Position numbers and translations under genes: made by a program. This document shows positions 55,309 through 63,316 of a DNA stretch of 64,000 bases, piece after piece. The stretch covers positions 248,001 through 312,000 of the forward strand of contig CANLWN010000001.1 in NCBI GenBank assembly GCA_947494825.1, given 5' to 3'. This DNA is from an uncultured Flavobacteriaceae bacterium. GTDB lineage: Bacteria > Bacteroidota > Bacteroidia > Flavobacteriales > Flavobacteriaceae. Each line of letters starts with the position of its first letter. The stretch's first letter is position 1. Below the pieces are notes generated by a model. It had not been told where the DNA came from, made no database searches, and saw only the letters and a program-made list of their open reading frames with translations.

Positions 55309-56128
55309 ACTTTCCATAAGCGATATTGTTTCCCGTATCCGCACGGGCACACCGTTTGAGGCCGTGGCCGAGGATTATTCCTTTACGATCAAGATTGAGG
55401 AATATGCCCCGTATATTTGTGGGGCCGTACATGACGGGCACCAGTTTAGGAAGTCGTTATGGGAACCGTGCTTGCATACCGAATACGAACGTTGGTACGA
55501 GGAAGACCCCTATACCAAGGAAATGGTACAGACGCATCCCATTGTAATCGCTGGCTGTGATAGCAGGTTCGAATATGATCTTAACCGTGCCCCGGAAACG
55601 GCCATTTACACGGATGCATGGGGCAAACAACTTTGGAAACGGCCCTTGACGGAAACAGAAAAGTCCCATAGTCTGCGGAAGCACCATGCCTTTTATGAAG
55701 TGGTGCACGCCTTGGTACACCAAATAGAATCGCGCTATGGCAAAGCCTTGGTGTTCGATATGCACAGTTATAATTGGAAACGTTGGGACCGGGAGGTACC
55801 CTGCTGGAATTTGGGGACCGCTAATATTGATAATGACCGGTTTGGGTCACAAGCAAGGGCCTGGAGCCAAAAATTGGGTGGTATGACGCTGCCCAATGGC
55901 ATTGCCTCTACCTCCAAGATCAACGATACGTTTCAGGGCAATGGGCATTTCTTAAAATATATCACCCAAAACTTTAAGGATACGCTAGTTTTGGCGACAG
56001 AGATCGCAAAGGTATATTGCGATGAATATGAGGGGACGATTTATCCCGAGGTGGTACGCTCGGTGGAACAGCAACTTAAAGAATTGATACCTTTACAGGT
56101 GAAGGAATTTCAAAGGGATACACTATGA
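55301..56128 (+). CDS. N-formylglutamate amidohydrolase-family enzyme
   Basis: 275-residue zinc hydrolase. Classical members release formate from N-formylglutamate in histidine breakdown; no hut genes are nearby. Visible motifs: VHDGHQFRKSL, AGCDSRFEYDLNRAPE, FDMHSYNWKRWDREVP and ATEIAKVYCDEYEGTIYP, with several His and Glu as likely metal ligands. It overlaps the ligase gene by 8 bp and the following metallopeptidase gene by 4 bp (ATGA). The context suggests action on an acylated or glutamyl-linked compound made by the ligase. Confidence 0.88.
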   Translation: MHKLSISDIVSRIRTGTPFEAVAEDYSFTIKIEEYAPYICGAVHDGHQFRKSLWEPCLHTEYERWYEEDPYTKEMVQTHPIVIAGCDSRFEYDLNRAPETAIYTDAWGKQLWKRPLTETEKSHSLRKHHAFYEVVHALVHQIESRYGKALVFDMHSYNWKRWDREVPCWNLGTANIDNDRFGSQARAWSQKLGGMTLPNGIASTSKINDTFQGNGHFLKYITQNFKDTLVLATEIAKVYCDEYEGTIYPEVVRSVEQQLKELIPLQVKEFQRDTL

Positions 56129-57297
56129 TCAGGGAAGGGGAATTTCGGGATATAAAACGGGCAAATGCCGAACTCTTTGATATTGATGCCAACCTGGACC
56201 GCTTGGTAAAGCGCATAGAGTTGCTCAACTACGTGAATCCGTTGAACATTGAAAAAGAGAAACATCGGTTTTTTACTTCAAAATATAGCGAGGACCCCAC
56301 CTTTAAATACCCCAAACTTAAGTTTGATCCCTACAAGCTGCACCGATTGTTTTTTTCCCAACGTTTGGAGCGCATCGCGGACGAACAGATTAGAAAGCTG
56401 TACCAGGACATCATTTATTATTATGCCAACATGATCCAATGTATTGAAACCATCGGGGCCGATAAGAAGTTCTATTACAATTCCCTTAGGATCTATGGCA
56501 CACCCACGGAGAAGGATGTGCACAATGCAAAGTTCATTCTGCATTATGAGGATGAGCCCATTACCGGTGATATGGAAAAGGTATTTAGCCCCGAAGAGGC
56601 AAAAGCCTATTTTGAAGACTTTGTAAAACAGTACGATTTTCCCTTGAACATCCGTTTCTCCACCAATATCGCCGCAGCCGCCATGGTAAGCAATTCTACC
56701 AGGACCTTGTTGATCAAAAAGAATACCCGGTTCAGCAAAAACCAATTGCTGACCTTGGCCCATCATGAAATAGGGGTGCATTTGGTCACCACCTACAATG
56801 GAATCTTGCAACCCTTAAAGATTTTCTCCAACGGCTTTCCAAAAAATGTGGAGACCCAGGAAGGTCTGGCCGTTTTTGGGGAGTACATGGGCGGTGCGTT
56901 AAGGTTGAAAAGACTCAAAGAATTGGCCTACAGGGTTTTAGCATCCGATAGTTTAATAAAAGGTTACGCTTTTTCGGACACCTTTGATTTAATCCATAAT
57001 CAGTATAAACTCAATAGGGAGGATGCCTTCACCATCACCTTACGCGCACATCGGGGAGGTGGATTTACAAAAGACCGACTTTATTTGAGCGGCCTGCGCA
57101 AAATATACAAACGATACCTCCACGAAGAGCCCATGGATACCCTGCTTACCGGTAAGGTCACACTGGAATATGAGGACATCATAAAGAAACTACGCTATTT
57201 GGGATTGGCCCAAAACATTACCCATAAGAACCACTCTTACACCCAAAACCTGAATACGAACAAAACCCTCGATTTTATTTTGAATAATTTGAAATAA
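56125..57297 (+). CDS. DUF1704/QEGLA-motif metallopeptidase (MATCAP-like fold)
   Basis: 390 residues of the TIGR02421 family (named flavohemoglobin expression-modulating QEGLA protein). The zinc site is HEIGVH at residues 214-219 (HExxxH, not HExxH), with Glu246 in TQEGLAVFGEY as probable third ligand. This unusual motif is shared with eukaryotic MATCAP, which removes the C-terminal tyrosine of tubulin. A carboxypeptidase role is inferred by family, not shown. It is the last gene of the operon, overlapping the amidohydrolase by 4 bp and followed by a likely terminator. Confidence 0.88.
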   Translation: MIREGEFRDIKRANAELFDIDANLDRLVKRIELLNYVNPLNIEKEKHRFFTSKYSEDPTFKYPKLKFDPYKLHRLFFSQRLERIADEQIRKLYQDIIYYYANMIQCIETIGADKKFYYNSLRIYGTPTEKDVHNAKFILHYEDEPITGDMEKVFSPEEAKAYFEDFVKQYDFPLNIRFSTNIAAAAMVSNSTRTLLIKKNTRFSKNQLLTLAHHEIGVHLVTTYNGILQPLKIFSNGFPKNVETQEGLAVFGEYMGGALRLKRLKELAYRVLASDSLIKGYAFSDTFDLIHNQYKLNREDAFTITLRAHRGGGFTKDRLYLSGLRKIYKRYLHEEPMDTLLTGKVTLEYEDIIKKLRYLGLAQNITHKNHSYTQNLNTNKTLDFILNNLK

Positions 57298-57342
57298 GAA
57301 TGACAGCAAAACACTCGTTCTTACTGCCATTCCTACTTTTTT
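57298..57342 (+). terminator. Probable terminator of the ligase/amidohydrolase/DUF1704 operon
   Basis: Stem GAATGACAG / CTGCCATTC with one mismatch and a 17-base loop, followed by CTAC and six T residues. It is immediately past the stop codon of the DUF1704 gene. Confidence 0.45.
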
Positions 57343-57351
57343 AAGGCAAAA

Positions 57352-58230
57352 TTAAAGGTTGCCAGAGGCCAATACCTGATCCAAGACGTATTGCATGGCG
57401 GTTTTCCAGCCTTCCTGATGGGCATTTCCCAAAGGAGAACCGAAAGAGCGCTCGTCCGAAAACTTTGTCGAGTATTTTTCGGCCCCTTGATCTCCATACA
57501 CGATTAGTTCGATGTCATAGCGCAGGCCAGATTCGGACGAAGCGGGTTCTGCCGTGCTATCAAAAAAACCAGAATCTTTTTTCTCGGCCTTTGTGCTGCT
57601 TTCGTTTACCTCGACCATTACAATATATTCCGATTTCAAAATTTGCTGTAACCTGTCAATAGGTGTTTGTGACAATTGTCGAAATCCAACATTGGAGTCC
57701 ACTAAGTTTTTTATTGTGGTCATCATGTCCTGTACGGTAATGGGCAGGGATTGGTTCTTTTGGGCCAAATAATCGGTTACAAATTGGGTCATCTGACTGG
57801 AAACGTCCTTGTCATAGGTGCCGTTCTTGGTAAAACTCAACGGAATCACCGATAATTTGTTCTCTTCGTAACCCGGGCCTAGATAGATCTCTTCCTTAGG
57901 GATCGGCGTGGTAGTTTCCTTTTGTCCAAGCGCATCATTTGGGGCGAAGACCGTTATGGTTTCTTCGGCTTTTTGCCCAGCGGAGGATGTTCCAAAAGAT
58001 TGTGTCCTGCCGCTTGAAAAGACAATCTTTTCCAGGTTTTGGGTTCCAATTTCGTTGATCAGGGTTTCGCCAGGGTAGGTAAAACTAATGGTTGAGGCTG
58101 TGACCTTGACCACTTTACCTTGAATAATCTCACCAGTTTTGGTGAATACAATGTCATTTTTGGTGGCATTTCCCTGGCCAAGGGCCCAAAGGGAAAATAC
58201 CATTGCAATGGATAGAAATAGTGTTCTCAT
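57352..58230 (-). CDS. Exported protein of unknown function
   Basis: 292 residues with a signal peptide (cut near ALGQG). Residues about 25-70 form an SH3-like or barrel-type strand pattern (IVFTKTGEIIQGKVVKVTASTISFTYPG), and the C-terminal half (residues about 105-290) resembles the nucleotide-binding-like fold of envelope assembly lipoproteins (EYIVMVEVNESSTKAE, RYDIELIVYGDQG). No catalytic motif. Single gene, convergent with the DUF1704 operon. Confidence 0.7.
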   Translation of the reverse strand: MRTLFLSIAMVFSLWALGQGNATKNDIVFTKTGEIIQGKVVKVTASTISFTYPGETLINEIGTQNLEKIVFSSGRTQSFGTSSAGQKAEETITVFAPNDALGQKETTTPIPKEEIYLGPGYEENKLSVIPLSFTKNGTYDKDVSSQMTQFVTDYLAQKNQSLPITVQDMMTTIKNLVDSNVGFRQLSQTPIDRLQQILKSEYIVMVEVNESSTKAEKKDSGFFDSTAEPASSESGLRYDIELIVYGDQGAEKYSTKFSDERSFGSPLGNAHQEGWKTAMQYVLDQVLASGNL

Positions 58231-58270
58231 AGCACAGATTTAAATTTAGTAATTGAATGAATAACTTCTT

Positions 58271-58447
58271 GCACCCCGCATGGGGGTGTTCTTTTTAGAT
58301 GCTTCCAAATAGGAAAGCAACAATGCTTCACGCGCATTGACACACCGTAAGGGTGCCAAGCAGTTGCAAAACGTCCGAAAGATAGAGATGGCTTGTATAA
58401 AAAATGCCACAAAATGTATGCCACCCAGGTGTTTGGGTGGCCTTTTT
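58271..58447 (+). other. Hairpin-rich gene-free element, candidate structured RNA or dispersed repeat
   Basis: In the 262-bp gap 58231-58492 I see five successive inverted repeats: CACCCC/GGGGTG (58272-58288), TGCTTCC/GGAAAGCA (58300-58319), CAATGC/GCATTG (58321-58339, perfect), CACC/GGTG (58343-58355) and GCCACCCA/TGGGTGGC (58420-58441, perfect). The first and last are followed on the plus strand by T-rich runs, like terminators, although both neighbouring genes are on the minus strand. An open frame on the minus strand (58246-58464) exists but looks spurious. A dispersed repeat, a small RNA or a decayed element are all possible. Confidence 0.5.
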
Positions 58448-58492
58448 ACATAGAAAATTTGCATTCTTCTCCAAAAAAGGGAAGAACAGGTC

Positions 58493-60517
58493 CTACAAGG
58501 AGATGGCTCTGTAGCGTGGATACTTTACCTTAAAGGAGAAACCTTCCTTTTTGTTCTCCTTGCTGTTCAATTCCAGTTTCCAGGTCAATAGCCCTTTCTT
58601 TTTATCGTAATCGGCGGTAAAAGTTTCTATTTCACTTACTTTGATTTCCTTGTTTTGCGACTGCGGAATACGGTCCATCAGCTTTAGGGTAATTGGAGTT
58701 GACTTATTGTTTTTCACCTCCAGTTCGTAATTCCTATCCAAAATTCGGTTGCTTCCGATAAAAGCGTTGCTCTTAAAATTTTTGTTCTGCCTGCGCACAA
58801 CGGTAATACTGGGATCAATTCCCAGGGAAACGGACATTTCTTTCTTGGCGATATAGGGATCGATCGCGGTTTTCCCCGCATAACCACCATCAAAATAGAC
58901 GTTGGCCTCTCCAGGTAACAGGTTATAACGCTCCCAATCCGTAAAGGAGGCGGTGAGAAACACATTCTCATTGACGATCGGGGCCGCAAAGTATTCATAG
59001 GTCGCATCGAACTGATAGGTGTTGATCTCTATGGCCGTGATGTCCCCATCCGATACAATGGAGTAGGGCTTTTTAATAACGAACTCCGTACTGGTCACGC
59101 CTTCCTTTTGTCGGCTTTTGCGTGTGGTGATCAGGATTACCCCATGAGCTCCCCGGCTTCCATAAATAGAGGTAGCGCTCGCTTCTTTGAGGATTTCAAT
59201 GGACAGGATTTCGCTTTCGTCCAGGTCGCCCTCGGCAAAGCCGTCCACGGGAACACCGTCTATCAGGTAGAGCGGTAAAACGGGTTTTGGGGTACTGGAA
59301 TAACCACGTACGCTTCCAGAGGAAGCGGTGCCGGTGGTTCCGTATGCGGTGACCACCACTTCCTCGAGCATCTCAGCGTCTTCATCCAGGCGTACGTTCA
59401 TCAGGGAAGCGTAGATGGGAAGTTCCTGTGTTCTGAATCCGATATAGGAGATGGCCAGCGTCTGTCCCTCCTTAATATCAAGGGCATAGTTGCCATCAAA
59501 ATCGGTCTGGGTTCCTATGGTGGTTCCCTTAATGACTACGCTACAGCCGGGTAGGGGAGCACCCGAGGCATCGGTGACTGTGCCTAGCACCCGTTTCACT
59601 GTCGGGTTAAAGGCGTATTTGTGTTTTTTGACGGCTCCACTGCCATAACGCTTTTGATGGCGGCTCACAAAGTTGAGGTACTTCGTGCCCAAATCGGGTT
59701 TTTCCACATTTAGATGGGGGTTCCCGGTAGACAGGATCACCTTTACGTTCTTCCATGCATTCCCCGTCTTTTGGTAGACCAGGGCCTTGTAGGTCAGTTT
59801 TATAGGGTCGTTCATCTGCTTGGATTTGATATCATAGGTAGGGATCCATCCTGCATCCTTTACCGTATAGGTCAGGGCTAGTTGCAGGCTTGTAGCAGCC
59901 GGGGCATCAAACCGTATTTTCAGTTTCCCCTGCCTCTTTTCAGGGGCTTGGTTAATTTCAGCCAATTGAAGTTCCAGTTGCTGCAACGCTTCTTTCAACA
60001 GTTCAATTTCTTTTCGGGTGGTAAAGATTTCGTCCTTGATAGCGGTTATGCGTTGCCGATAATAGGTGCTAATTTCCTTGATCTTATCCAGATCCAGGGC
60101 CTGGGTATCGGAATGGAGTTGTTGGTTCGCTGAAATGAGCTGTTCTTCCACTTCGAGCCCGTTTATCCTGTTTTGCAAAAAGGCAATTTTGGATTGAAGC
60201 GCGTTAATTTCTTTTTTCCATTTTGCTACTTCGGGATGGCTCTCGACCTTGGTGAGATAATCAATATCGTAGGACATGGCCAAGATCGATACGGTCTGTA
60301 GGCCCGAAACCTGTATACTGTGCTCCTCGATTTTGGCCGAAAGCCCTGTGAATACCATTTCTGTAGTGCCGGCATTTAAGCTGCACTGTGCGGTACGGGT
60401 TATTTGAGCTCCGTTCAAATAGACAGTCACTTCCTTTATCGTGGAAGGAACTTGTAGGTCATTGGCAAAACATAGTAGGGGTACAAAGGCGAGTACAAAA
60501 GCTAGTTTTTTCATCAT
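58493..60517 (-). CDS. MuiA/DUF4139-type protein with inserted TonB-receptor-like plug module
   Basis: 674 residues. Signal peptide (1-18), an N-terminal DUF4140-like domain (about 28-95), a coiled coil (about 95-190), then the first part of DUF4139 (about 205-300). Residues 308-466 are an insertion: a carboxypeptidase-D-regulatory-like beta domain (GTVTDASGAPLPGCSVVIKG), the SusC-type box EEVVVTAYG and a plug-like segment (LYLIDGVPVDGF, SIEILKEASATSIYGSRGAHG). DUF4139 resumes at about 475 and runs to the end. The insert resembles the N-terminus of SusC receptors without the barrel. Function unknown; MuiA is named for mucoidy inhibition. Confidence 0.9.
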   Translation of the reverse strand: MMKKLAFVLAFVPLLCFANDLQVPSTIKEVTVYLNGAQITRTAQCSLNAGTTEMVFTGLSAKIEEHSIQVSGLQTVSILAMSYDIDYLTKVESHPEVAKWKKEINALQSKIAFLQNRINGLEVEEQLISANQQLHSDTQALDLDKIKEISTYYRQRITAIKDEIFTTRKEIELLKEALQQLELQLAEINQAPEKRQGKLKIRFDAPAATSLQLALTYTVKDAGWIPTYDIKSKQMNDPIKLTYKALVYQKTGNAWKNVKVILSTGNPHLNVEKPDLGTKYLNFVSRHQKRYGSGAVKKHKYAFNPTVKRVLGTVTDASGAPLPGCSVVIKGTTIGTQTDFDGNYALDIKEGQTLAISYIGFRTQELPIYASLMNVRLDEDAEMLEEVVVTAYGTTGTASSGSVRGYSSTPKPVLPLYLIDGVPVDGFAEGDLDESEILSIEILKEASATSIYGSRGAHGVILITTRKSRQKEGVTSTEFVIKKPYSIVSDGDITAIEINTYQFDATYEYFAAPIVNENVFLTASFTDWERYNLLPGEANVYFDGGYAGKTAIDPYIAKKEMSVSLGIDPSITVVRRQNKNFKSNAFIGSNRILDRNYELEVKNNKSTPITLKLMDRIPQSQNKEIKVSEIETFTADYDKKKGLLTWKLELNSKENKKEGFSFKVKYPRYRAISL

Positions 60518-60537
60518 TGGCGGATTTAAAGTTTGCT

Positions 60538-60568
60538 TAAACCTAATCCCATTAATACCAATAACAAA
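60538..60568 (-). promoter_or_regulatory. Promoter of the MuiA-type gene
   Basis: On the minus strand: TTTG (60568-60565), 19 bases, TAGGTTTA (60545-60538), one base off consensus. The leader would be about 15 bases. Confidence 0.5.
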
Positions 60569-60570
60569 CA

Positions 60571-60592
60571 GCCAACGCGCAAAGCGCTGGTT
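60571..60592 (-). terminator. Hairpin downstream of the DCC gene, possible terminator
   Basis: Imperfect stem CCAaCGC / GCGcTGG with a GCAAA loop, 30 bp past the DCC stop. The following minus-strand sequence is TGTTTGTTATT, only partly T-rich, and overlaps the MuiA promoter. Confidence 0.35.
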
Positions 60593-60621
60593 TCGATGCG
60601 TAAAAGGGCGTTCTGATCTAG

Positions 60622-61035
60622 TTAGCCCAAAAATTTGGCCTTTAGTTCGGCCGTAGGAATCATGCAGGCCTCTTTTTTTCCAAACCAGCGGTAGCGGTTC
60701 TTGGCAATGATGTCATAGATTGCATTGCTGATGATGGGAGGGATCCATTCCAGGATGGCCAAAAGTTTCCAACCGCCCCCAAATGCCTGGCCGATCTTTA
60801 AAGCCGCAGCGGCCTTGGTATAATACGCAACGCCGGGTGCTACCAAGATAATGGAATCTACCTTGGTGGTGTCTATCTTTCTGGCCTCGATGAATTGCTC
60901 GCCAAGTGGACTTTGCAAAGCAGCATAGCGGAAGGTATCCTTGCGGTCCCTTTTGATGATAAATTGCACCGCCCCATTGCATAGGTTACATACCCCGTCG
61001 AACAAAATCAATTTTTTTCCTTCTTCCAATTCCAT
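60622..61035 (-). CDS. DCC family thiol-disulfide oxidoreductase-like protein (DUF393)
   Basis: 137 residues. The motif DGVCNLCNG at residues 14-22 is the signature DxxCxxC of the family, with FIIKRD following it. The function is not established. It has no signal peptide. It lies 86 bp upstream of the MuiA-type gene with an intervening hairpin and promoter, so it is likely transcribed separately. Confidence 0.9.
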   Translation of the reverse strand: MELEEGKKLILFDGVCNLCNGAVQFIIKRDRKDTFRYAALQSPLGEQFIEARKIDTTKVDSIILVAPGVAYYTKAAAALKIGQAFGGGWKLLAILEWIPPIISNAIYDIIAKNRYRWFGKKEACMIPTAELKAKFLG

Positions 61036-61042
61036 TACACTG

Positions 61043-61050
61043 CAAAAATA
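61043..61050 (-). promoter_or_regulatory. -7 box of the DCC gene, near-leaderless transcript
   Basis: Minus strand TATTTTTG, an exact match, ending 8 bases from the ATG at 61035. Transcription would start at or just before the start codon. Confidence 0.5.
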
Positions 61051-61105
61051 CGACTTGTTGGTTGAAATACCTATGATTTGCCTCGACAGAAGGGGCGGAG
61101 GTAAA

Positions 61106-63277
61106 CTACTTTTTGGCCTCCACCAGTTCCAATTGATCCACGTTTACCCGTGTGGTGAACATCCCATAATTGACCACAGCCTTATTTTTTTCCAGGCTAT
61201 CAATGCTGCCCACCGCCTTGCCATCGGGTAAACGTACCCGGTCACCTACTTTGAACACCGGTCTGGGTTTGTTGTTTTCCTTTGCCTGGGTGTTCTTCTT
61301 GGCCACCTTTTTCTTTTCGCGGATTACTTTCACCTCACGCTGCACTTCCTGCTCTACCTGGACTTTTTTCTGGCGCTGTTCCTTGAACTCCTTGGCCGTT
61401 TTTTTCTTCCGTTTGCTGTTTTCCGTTTCTACGATCCGTAGGAGCTCAGAAATTAAGGGTCTTTTTTTGCTGTCCTGAAAATAGCGTTCTGCGGCGGTGT
61501 TCACCTTGTTGCCCAAATAGATCATGCGTTGGTTGTGATCGTAGAGTTCCTGATAGTTTTCCAACTTGGATTTGATTTTGGTATTCATCGCTTCCAGACG
61601 TTTGGCCTCGTCCCTTGCCTTGGACTCCTCTTCCTGCAACCGCGAGCCGGTCTTCGCCATCTTGCTGCGTTCCTTTTGCAGTTTGGCAATGGTGGCATCA
61701 AAACGCACCTTGCCCCTGGCAATCTTTTTCTTCGCCTTGTTGATAAGACTGTACGGAATTCCGTTTTTCTGTGCCACTTCAAAAGTAAACGAACTGCCAG
61801 CTTCTCCCATGACCAATTGAAAGATAGGCTCCAGGGTCTTTCCATCAAAAAGCATATTGGCATTGGCCATATGGGGTAGTTCGTTGGCCAATAGTTTTAG
61901 GTTTGCATAGTGTGTGGTAATCACGCCATAGGCACCCCGTTCGTAAAATACCTCCAAGAAAATTTCGGCCAGGGCACCTCCGAGCTCAGGGTCACTTCCG
62001 GTCCCAAACTCATCGATCAGGAAGAGTGTATCCTTATTGCACTTTTTAAGGAAGTGGTTCATGTTCTTGAGCCTATAGCTATAAGTGCTGAGATGATTTT
62101 CAATGGATTGGTTATCACCGATATCCGTAAGTACCTTTTGGAAGAGACAGACCGTACTGCGCTCGTGCACAGGAATCAACAGGCCACTTTGCACCATTAG
62201 CTGTAACAGGCCTATGGTCTTTAGCGTAATGCTCTTGCCTCCGGCATTGGGGCCCGAGATAACAATGATTCGGTTCTCAGGATGTAAGGCAATGGTCTGT
62301 GGATAGGTCTTTTCCCTTTTTAACTTATTGCTTAAATACAATAAGGGGTGATAGGCATCGCGCAGAAACAATTCCTGCTTGTCATTGATGGTCGGCATCA
62401 AAGCATTCATATCCTCGGCATACCTGGCCTTGGCCGCGGTAAGGTCCATATGGGCCAAAAAATCCTGATAGTCGGATAGGAGGGAAACGTAGGGCCTTAT
62501 CTGGTCCGTAAGTGTATTTAGGATTCGCTGAATTTCCTCGGTCTCCTCAAACTCCAGGTTGTTGAGTTCCCGGCTATACCGAAGTGTGGCCTCTGGCTCA
62601 ATATAAACGATGCTTCCGGTCTTGGAGGAACCCATCACAGAGCCCTTTACCTTTTTTCGGTACATGGCCTTTACCGCAAGTACCCGCCTATTGTCCACCA
62701 CGGATTCCCGGATCTCATCCAAAAAATCGGCCCCGGAATAGGTGTTAAGGGCAGCGGCAAAGCTCTTGTTGATATTTCCTTTCACCGTATGCATCTGTTG
62801 CCTGATACCCTTTAGGTTGACCGATGCACTATCCTTGACCTCTCCAAATTTGTCGATGACCTGATCAATATACTTTGGGATTTCCGACTGTAGTTCCACT
62901 ACTTCGGACCGTGTAAAGAGGAGGGGGTAGTACGCATGGAATTTTTTAAAGAACTTCTTGTGGGTTGCCATCGTATGGCATAGGGAAGCAATTCTTTTGA
63001 ACCCGCTTATCTCCAGGGTGGTGTTCTCTATGGACAACAACTTCAATTCGGTGTCTATCCCATCAAAACCGTGATTGGGAATGCGGTTCTCGTTTTCAAA
63101 GGACGATAGGTATTCCGAGGTTTGACCCAAGGCCTCTATGATCGCCTCCTTGCTGGCCAGGGGCGTTACCGATTGCGCGCGCAGCTTTCCCAGATCGGTA
63201 TGGCAGCGATCCGCCAGTTGGTCCAACACCGTGGGGAACTCTAGATCTTCAAGGGTTTTGCTGTATATTGGGTCCAT
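61106..63277 (-). CDS. MutS2-type ATPase without Smr domain
   Basis: 723 residues from the ATG at 63275-63277 (MDPIYSKTLEDLEFP); the frame extends 12 codons upstream without family resemblance. MutS-type core with Walker A GPNAGGKSITLKT, DEFGTGSDPELGGAL and a long coiled coil (about residues 520-640). It ends in a KOW-like segment (KVGDRVRLPDGKAVGSID) and lacks the C-terminal Smr nuclease domain found in longer MutS2 proteins, a trait I believe is common in Flavobacteriia. MutS2 proteins act in suppression of recombination or ribosome rescue. Confidence 0.9.
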   Translation of the reverse strand: MDPIYSKTLEDLEFPTVLDQLADRCHTDLGKLRAQSVTPLASKEAIIEALGQTSEYLSSFENENRIPNHGFDGIDTELKLLSIENTTLEISGFKRIASLCHTMATHKKFFKKFHAYYPLLFTRSEVVELQSEIPKYIDQVIDKFGEVKDSASVNLKGIRQQMHTVKGNINKSFAAALNTYSGADFLDEIRESVVDNRRVLAVKAMYRKKVKGSVMGSSKTGSIVYIEPEATLRYSRELNNLEFEETEEIQRILNTLTDQIRPYVSLLSDYQDFLAHMDLTAAKARYAEDMNALMPTINDKQELFLRDAYHPLLYLSNKLKREKTYPQTIALHPENRIIVISGPNAGGKSITLKTIGLLQLMVQSGLLIPVHERSTVCLFQKVLTDIGDNQSIENHLSTYSYRLKNMNHFLKKCNKDTLFLIDEFGTGSDPELGGALAEIFLEVFYERGAYGVITTHYANLKLLANELPHMANANMLFDGKTLEPIFQLVMGEAGSSFTFEVAQKNGIPYSLINKAKKKIARGKVRFDATIAKLQKERSKMAKTGSRLQEEESKARDEAKRLEAMNTKIKSKLENYQELYDHNQRMIYLGNKVNTAAERYFQDSKKRPLISELLRIVETENSKRKKKTAKEFKEQRQKKVQVEQEVQREVKVIREKKKVAKKNTQAKENNKPRPVFKVGDRVRLPDGKAVGSIDSLEKNKAVVNYGMFTTRVNVDQLELVEAKK

Positions 63278-63316
63278 CGCTTTTTTTTGCCGAGGCAAAG
63301 GTACAGTATACAACGG

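Noticed and set aside
55301-56128. Histidine degradation enzyme HutG
   Set aside because: Same enzyme family, but no hut genes accompany it.
58246-58464. Two overlapping short minus-strand open frames in the gap 58231-58492
   Set aside because: They cross all five hairpins, have Cys/Arg-rich unstructured translations and no start context; a structured RNA or repeat explains the sequence better.
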